A stretch of 64,000 nucleotides of DNA from Metallyticus violacea (Eukaryota > Arthropoda > Insecta > Mantodea > Metallyticidae), in the NCBI GenBank assembly GCA_030762175.1, contig CM060831.1:2869001-2933000 (forward strand), given 5' to 3'. Numbering within the stretch: the stretch's first letter is position 1; the number at the start of each line of letters is the position of its first letter. Position numbers and translations under genes: made by a program. Shown here one piece after another: positions 57,531 through 64,000 of this stretch. The notes beneath the pieces are model-generated. The model did no database searches. It saw nothing but the letters and a program-made list of their open reading frames with translations, and had not been told where the DNA came from.

Positions 57531-57891
57531 AGATGTTATCATGAAGGACGCTGTATAAAAGATGTTTTATTTATATCTCCTGTAAGCCCATCAAAAACTC
57601 AAACAAAATAATGGATGTTTGATATCCAAAACTAGTTCTCTGTTATCAGACCTGCGTTTGGGTACACTGTAGTGTTCGTCAACCTTCGCTTTGGGTGAGT
57701 CAAAACAGGTCAATCTACAGGAATCTTATAATTGAGGTGAATTGCTGTCAAGCCATACTCCAAGCACAGTTACACTTTTGCGAAGTGCTTGGTGCCTCTC
57801 GATGTCTAAAGGCAGGGCTCTACATATGGAAAAAAAAAAAACCTTTACCTAAAAATAAAACCATGTGAAGAAAATGAAAGATCGTGCGTTC
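57531..57891. other. No assignable gene
   Basis: Nothing recognisable apart from an A-run at 57831-57841. Confidence 0.45.
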
Positions 57892-57903
57892 ATTCCGTCT
57901 TGA

Positions 57904-57948
57904 TTGATTTATTTATGGACGCTCTTTAACATCTCAGGTCATCAGCAT
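57904..57948 (-). mobile_element. Extremely 5'-truncated SINE-A (45 bp)
   Basis: Only the last ~45 bases of SINE-A are present. attccgtcttga (57892-57903) and attctgtcttga (57949-57960), 11 of 12 identical, flank it as a target-site duplication. Confidence 0.8.
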
Positions 57949-58299
57949 ATTCTGTCTTGAGATTAAAAAACCAAAGTCATAGAAATTAAACAAATCTGGG
58001 GCGTAATACACTTTGATGTTTCAGTTGATAAGGTCTGAAAAGACAGCTCTGTGGATTTTGCCTTTTCCACTGCAACTGTGAGAAATGCGCACGAAAAAGA
58101 TGATAGATCCAACGTGGAAAGAAAACAATATGATCCAAATTGAATTTGGAGAGATCAAAATTAAACCACGAAAGCACAGACAGTTTTACTTCTTTCACTT
58201 TTCAAAGAAACATTTCCAAAAATGTTTGTTGTTTAATGGGTGAAGAAATAACAAGAAAATGTATGCGGTGAACTAAGTGGCATTTTCAGAAAAAAACAT

Positions 58300-58735
58300 T
58301 TTGATACCGCCGGAGCGATTTTTATATTTTCTCTTCTGGTTAACCTCCACCCCCAATGGTTCAATTTTGCTTCTTAACGCACTCTGTTTATTTATCGTTA
58401 TATGAGGTTTCGTTGAGCATATCGTTATATGCTGGTAGAGCATTAAAACACATACATACATACATACATACAAACATACATACATACATACATACATACA
58501 TACATACATACATACATACATACATACATACATACATACATACATACATACATACATACATACATACATACATACATACATACATACATACATACATACA
58601 TACATACATACATAATTTTCCTTCATCATTTCGATGCCTAGTAAGTAGGATAGATGAAAATTTTCAAAAAATTTCAAAAATCTTTTCATGGGTACAACCG
58701 CAGCCTTCGGAATTCGCTACACGAATATTGTACGA
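58300..58735 (-). mobile_element. Satellite-carrying element, copy 3
   Basis: One satellite unit (58305-58430, core cccccaatggttcaattt), the (CATA)n run, and then the end segment ctagtaagtagga through cttcggaattcgct, homologous to 27810-27905. Confidence 0.55.
58451..58613 (+). repeat. (CATA)n microsatellite
   Basis: About 40 units with one CAAA interruption. Open frames across it on either strand are repeat artefacts. Confidence 0.97.
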
Positions 58736-58754
58736 AAAAACTAATCAGTCAATC

Positions 58755-59020
58755 GATTTTGGTGGTCTAGTGGTAACAATACTTACCTCGTAAACCCAAT
58801 GTTGCGGATTCAAACCTGGCCAGGTTGAATGGATATTTTAGGGTGTAAAATCCTAAGTAAGGGAAGTAAAACTGTTCGTTTCTCAGATTTACGGCACGTA
58901 AAAAACCTCAAACCTGAAAGAAGAGGCCTCTGAGCAAAATTCATCGGTCGTTTCACGCCTTGAATTGAATGGGACGCCAATGGTCAAATATTTTAAAGAA
59001 CTTTCTTAAAAATAAATAAA
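58755..59020 (+). mobile_element. SINE-A, full length
   Basis: Head ggtggtctagtggtaacaat and gattcaaacctggccagg, standard body, tail ending in (AAAT)n. Confidence 0.9.
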
Positions 59021-59747
59021 TAAAAATATATAATAAATTATCAGTATTTTCTTTATTTATGTTTTCTTGTATTATGAGAATGTTCCAAGTACTATCGTCG
59101 TCATATTCTACCACATTTAAACTGATACATTGACTGTATTATAAACACAACACATTTCCTCTAATTTGCATACAGTTCTTATGTCAACATTTGTATGAAC
59201 TTGAAGTATGAATACATTTTGGGCATTCTTGTTATCTATAAACAAAACTTTTATGTCAGGTGTCAATTGATCAGGGGTAGAGAACAGAAATGAGTCCTTT
59301 TATGATACAAAACTATTATTCTTCACAAATTGAGAGGTTCTTGAGGTGGGATTCCATGGTAATTTCGTCAGCACTACGTCGGTCAAATTAAAATCCACGG
59401 GAACCACCCTCAGAAATGGATTACATTTGCAGAACAAAGAACCTGTCTTTTAGACAAGACTTCAAGCTTTGTGCCGATTTTGCAGTCACTTGGGGTGAGA
59501 TTTGCCCCGCTCTAAACGCGACGTGACCTGCCCCTGGTGTACAGTCTCTGCCCGCTGAGGTCCTCAGTCTCAAAACGTGGCACATTGGCAAATAATGGTG
59601 GGGTTCACTATTTAGTCCACAGTAACTCACAAAATACCAAACATGCCTCAGAAGATTTGTACACTGGTGCGCTGTGTAATATTGACGTCCAGTGAATTTG
59701 AACTTATTTACTTAGAAAGTGAATAATACAAGCTCTTGCCCTGCCCC
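59021..59747. other. No assignable gene
   Basis: Nothing recognisable. Confidence 0.45.
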
Positions 59748-59748
59748 C

Positions 59749-59824
<76 letters not shown>

Positions 59825-59847
59825 TTTTTTTATTCTTTCTTTCTTTC
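59748..59847 (+). repeat. (TTTC)n microsatellite
   Basis: A perfect TTTC run to about 59823, then an imperfect continuation. Confidence 0.95.
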
Positions 59848-61480
59848 AAAAGGCTTGCCATAGAAGCTTAAAATGTTGTGTATTTTGTTTTAATATATTC
59901 ACAGTCTCCAAATACATAGTCGTTTAATCTGATCAATAAACGATCACTCATGGCCAGCTGTGTCGGGACAATACAAGAGTCGGCAGTAGAAATTCTAAAG
60001 GAGACGCTTAAACTGCTATTTCTGACATACGCTTATGAAATTCTATTTGATCTCTTGATGGAGGTTCTGCGTTAGTTCTTCTAAAGCGTGTAGAGGCTAC
60101 TAATTGTTGTTCATTTGGAATTATCTGTAAAAACACGAGCGGGATTGGCCCTCTTAGCAGATTTGACTCTAGGATTAAAAACGTGTTGTTTCTTTCGTTG
60201 TTCAGCTCAAGGTCAAACGTAGCAGTTCGGCAAATCCCACCCGGGGCGGATCATCAGATAATTGGATGACTCGATAAAGTTCGGGACGTCGTCCCTTCCC
60301 CCCAAGTTCCGGGTGTCTAGCACATTATCACGAGATCTCCAGCGTTGCCGATGTTACATCAAAGGTTGAGCGGAAACTGTTTCACACATTGTTAGGAACA
60401 TCTGAAGATATTTAATTAATAAGCACATATTGAATTATTTATTTTCACTTCCATGCCCAGGCACTAAACATGCAGTGAAAGAGATGTGGTAACGCTGTTT
60501 GGATGGGGTATTCAAGTACGTATGCATTGGGCTAAGAATGAATGACAGTGACGCTATATTTGTTCATAGTTGCTGCTACTTCCATTGTTGGCACCATTCA
60601 ACACGGACGCTCCTTTGTTTCTATGGGACGGGCAAGTTATACACTATGCTGAACATTTCCAATTTTAATTTTTATATGAATCAAGTCAAACTTTTTATTT
60701 ATTTAAATGCATGCAAGCTGCCCCGACTTGAGTTCGAATTCTTTCCATATCACGAACAACTAAGACGGCTGTTAGAAGAAGCGGGGTGATGTTTATTACC
60801 CCTAGTCTGTACTATGTAAATTAGTTACTGAAGTGCTCCTACAGATGGCAGTCCGTCCTGGGAAAACCGCAAACAAAATGTAGTGTAGTGAACATCGGCA
60901 CTTTCTCCGTAGGCGGGTTTTCGTGATTAAATTGGACCATCATCCCGCCCTAACTTTCGTTTCTGATTAAAACATGTGTGAAATTCTCCCTTCCCGAGGC
61001 AACTCAGTTTATCTACAGGAAAAAGCCTGAGATGCGCTACAAAACTATGGGACATGTTAACGCGTATTTGTTTAGCAAAAAGAGAAATTGCAAAAGCATA
61101 AGGGACGTTTCAGTTTTTGTGGTGGCAGCATTGAGGGACTTTATTTGGAATGTTATTTACTGAAGATTTTTTCTTTCTTTTCCCCCTGTCAACTGCAGAC
61201 ACTCTCAAAAAGGGGCTGAGAAGTGGCATTTACAAAATGTCGTCATACATATGAAGACGGTTTGATAAATAACCTGTTAACTGCAACAGGTTTTATTTCT
61301 CGACACAATTCCCTCTACTTGCTCCGTTTCTAAAGGTTTATTCTCGCTTACCTCCTTCATGACTTTTATTTGACTTACATATGTGCCGGATTACATCTGC
61401 AATGTCAGTAATACCTTGATTTAGTACAAACGTTTCTTTATTTTATTATATAATAGGTTAAGAAATGAAAGGCAGCAAAG
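59848..61480. other. No assignable gene
   Basis: The part 60070-60400 is GC-richer and holds one FTZ-F1-type site, TCAAGGTCA, at 60207-60215. Open frames at 60499-60789 and 60978-61163 have no domains. Confidence 0.4.
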
Positions 61481-61521
61481 TTATATTATTGTAAAAAGTT
61501 TTTATTCAGAAGGGTATATTA

Positions 61522-61791
61522 TTGTTAGCCAGATTAAATTACTTTCCTGTTAAACGGAATTTTAAGTCGGGATGTTGTAATGATAATTTGAAAGCCATGA
61601 AAAGCCAACAATTATATACAGTGGTCGTCATACAAATCATGTATATCGTGGCTATAAAGAAGGCTAAGTGCCAATTTATATCGATAATCCGTTTTAATAA
61701 ATGCAAAGTTGCTTGGAAGGTTATTGGTACCATAAGAGACAACATTGGGAAAATTTGCGACTCAAATGTTAAAGTCAATGATTTTAATGAC
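61522..61791 (+). mobile_element. Non-LTR retrotransposon, linker region before the RT (left part)
   Basis: The frame ends KKAKCQFISIIRFNKCKVAW, then KVIGTIRDNIGK and KVNDFND. This resembles the stretch between endonuclease and reverse transcriptase in Jockey/CR1-type LINEs, where a K..W..I block is followed by FNDYF.N. The frame continues past 61791 but into unrelated sequence. Confidence 0.55.
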
Positions 61792-61839
61792 CGTTTAGCG
61801 AATTCCGAAGGAATACATGAAATATATATAATGTATGTG

Positions 61840-62830
61840 TCCGTTAACGCTCTAGCGGTCGCATTTTTTGTTTTTTCTCAGCGAAACCGAGAATGGTATA
61901 AATTAAAAAACGATCGCCGAGTTAGTTAACCAGCAAAATTGGATCATTGGGGCGGGGGTTAACCTAAAGCGAACATTTTTAAAAGTCGAAAATCGCTGTA
62001 GTGGCCGCAATCTTTGTTTATTCTCAACGAATCTCTTTATATTTCTTTAAAGTAAATGTATGAAAGTATTTTACGAAAATCAGGGCATATTAGGGTTAGG
62101 GGTATACCTGGAAAACGACTGAAGGTTAAAGCGTATTTTTTTTTTTTTTAAGAAGCTCGGTATATGCCATTAAATAAAACAAGAAAAATGGCTTCTCAAA
62201 ATCACTGAAATCGAACGACTAGGAGGGAGGGGGGGTTACCTGAATCCTAAAATTTAAAACCTCTCTAGTGGCATTAAATGATGTTATTTCCCAACAAAAC
62301 ACCCTATATACCATTTAAATTAAATAAGCAAAATAGCCGAAAGTCGTGAAATCAGATTATTAGGAGTGGGGGTTTACTTCAAACCAAAAATTTAAAAATT
62401 ACTATAGAGGCACCAATGTTAATTTTTGGCAATGAAACTCAGTATATACCATTTAAATAACATTATTTTCTAAAAATTAGGGAAATTGGACCATAAGCAG
62501 CGGGGTTTTGTCTGATACCCAAAATTTAAAAATCGCTCTAGCGGTATAAAAATATGTTTTTATTTTTCGCAACGAATCTCCGTATATAACATTTAAATAT
62601 AATAAGTAAAATAGTTTTTGAAAGTCAGGTAAATCAGGCCATTAGACGTGGGGGTTTGCCTGAAACTCAAAATTTAAAATTTTCTCTTGCTGCACCAACA
62701 TTTGTTTCATAACAAAATTCAGTATATACCATTTCAGTAAAATAAGAAAAATAGTTTCCTAAATTTAAGTAAAATGGACCATTAGGAGTAGGGGTATACT
62801 TGTAAACCGAATATAAAAACCGCTCTTGCG
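61840..62830 (+). repeat. ~140-bp satellite array, about seven units
   Basis: The landmark ccatttaaat (or variant) falls at about 62036, 62168, 62311, 62449, 62589 and 62729, a spacing of 132-143. The other landmarks per unit are ccattaggag.ggggg, caaaatttaaaa and cgctctagcgg. Confidence 0.9.
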
Positions 62831-63388
62831 TTTAATTTTCTCTGTGTAGTTTTAAAATGAAAGTATATTTTAATTCAGCGCATAAACTGTATTTATAATG
62901 ATGCAAATACTTTTATTTCACAAAAGCATCGTCGTGATATGTGAAGATAGCAAATGTGAAATATTAATCTAATATGTGTGTGATAATTAGATTTGTTTGT
63001 AAGAACGCCCTGTAATACTGTTAAAAAATTGTTTCCGCTAAATGTTTTTACTAAAGTAATATTTAAATTAAATTTCAAAGCTAATTAAATCGAAGCAACT
63101 TTCGATTGTTTTTATTCGCTTTGTACATTATAATTGTATCTGAATAGTAACATGTTTTTGTTTTATTGAAACATATGAACATCATCTTCTTAAATGCACA
63201 AATTAACTCGAAAATTTCTGTTATTTCTCTCTATTTTAGTGAATGTAAAGAAGATATCAAGGGTTCTGTTTATAACATGGTTACATTTAAAAATGTTTTA
63301 AAATAACACACAGTATAACTTTGCCTATCTGTGGCCACATATTTCATTTAATTAATATTATATGATTCATTTTGTGATTCACTCTTAA

Positions 63389-63432
63389 TAATAATGATGA
63401 CGACGATGACGACGACGACGACGACGACGATG

Positions 63433-63479
<47 letters not shown>

Positions 63480-63480
63480 T
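63389..63480 (+). repeat. (GAC)n/(GAT)n/(AAT)n compound microsatellite
   Basis: A trinucleotide tract changing from gac to aat units; the inverted counterpart is the (TTA)n run at 1849. Confidence 0.95.
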
Positions 63481-63644
63481 CTTAAAGTGTGGTTTATCTT
63501 TTGTGATACAGACAGATTGTAACAATTCCAATTTTGTTTCCCTAATATCACATAGTAATTCCATAACTTATTTCATTAACAAGGCCATAATTTGATTTTT
63601 TTTTAAAGTTAATCTCTAGGTAGGAATTTGCTTAGTTTACGCCT

Positions 63645-64000
63645 ATGACGGACTTTTTATAAATGTTGTTCAGCATATCTCAAAGCAAGCTAATAGTTCG
63701 CATGGAATTTCAATGAACTTGTGATCAAATGGCACGTTAACACACAACAATATTTTTTCGTGGAAAATTGTTACATAATATGGCGTTTATAATATTCTAC
63801 AACATTTCTGTTGTTCTGAACATATTTATGGGCGTAACAGCAAATTACTTCCCTACATTATTGATCAGTTAATTTTTTGTGTCAATCTATTAATCACTGG
63901 TATTTTTCCCTGTTCTCTGAATATATCTAAAATTATTCCTGTGTTAAAAAAGGTGATTCCTAGCATTGTTGACAACTATAGTGATTGTTCCCATTTATGC
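63645..64000 (+). mobile_element. Non-LTR retrotransposon reverse transcriptase, start of RT domain, runs off the window
   Basis: The translation gives LFINVVQHISKQ, a stop, then NSKLLPYIIDQLIFCVNLL, TGIFPCSLNISKIIPVLKK and SIVDNYSDC. The last is a decayed form of the DNYRPIS motif of RT blocks. Same frame as the left part at 61522-61791. Confidence 0.7.

Larger units (their letters stand above)
61792..63644 (+). mobile_element. Satellite-carrying element, copy 4 (complete, 1.85 kb)
   Basis: It begins cgtttagcgaattccgaagg, the family end motif seen at 27.9 and 58.7 kb. Next come about seven 140-bp units, then ~500 bp of single-copy element sequence, then the GAC/GAT/AAT microsatellite. It ends near 63644 with ggaatttgcttagtttacg, a partial inverted match to its start. 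atgac occurs directly before and after it. Confidence 0.6.

Noticed and set aside
58273..58793. Open frames of 138-145 codons repeating MYVC or HTYI
   Set aside because: They are translations of the (CATA)n run.
60499..61163. Open frames of 61-96 codons with a plausible look
   Set aside because: No domain, no matching splice sites and no upstream promoter signal that I could support.

Overview
The window looks like nuclear DNA of an insect. It is AT-rich, has very long introns, and is packed with decayed Tc1/mariner transposons, tRNA-derived SINEs, non-LTR retrotransposon fragments and long microsatellites. The two SINE families and the interspersion pattern suggest a large-genome polyneopteran such as a cockroach, termite or stick insect. 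That placement is inference, because nothing here fixes the species. I see no bacterial, organellar or viral genes and no CRISPR array.

Two host genes can be supported. (1) At 10660-11724 on the minus strand lies a long intact terminal coding exon of a RUNDC1-like protein (coiled coil plus C-terminal RUN domain). It has a clean splice acceptor at its 5' edge; the upstream exons were not found. (2) On the plus strand, from 32715 to 54388, four short exons splice in frame into a 96-residue secreted protein rich in Gly, Pro and Ser. The exons are 32715-32729, 45849-45972, 52131-52232 and 54339-54388. A TATA box lies at 32657 and poly(A) signals at 54457-54469. The first intron interrupts the signal peptide after five codons, the layout typical of insect cuticular-protein genes. 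Most of the right half of the window is the introns of this gene.

Layout: 0-9.9 kb, mariner remnants, microsatellites, a LINE tail, a 61-bp tandem repeat and a SINE nested in a mariner. 10-13.5 kb, the RUNDC1-like exon and a 1.7-kb unit with inverted-repeat ends that carries a broken RTE-like reverse transcriptase. 14-31 kb, many mariner and SINE copies plus a GC-richer island at 25.7-26.5 kb with clustered nuclear-receptor half-sites. 32.6-54.5 kb, the secreted-protein gene with repeat-filled introns. 54.8-64 kb, more mariners and SINEs, then a non-LTR retrotransposon split in frame by a 1.85-kb element that carries about seven units of a 140-bp satellite.

The most interesting structure is that satellite-carrying element family. 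Related copies occur near 1.8-2.8 kb, 27.1-27.9 kb, 58.3-58.7 kb and 61.8-63.6 kb, combining 140-bp tandem repeats with an adjacent microsatellite; three of the copies share an end motif. The two genes have no evident functional link. Everything else is repeat-driven genome architecture.
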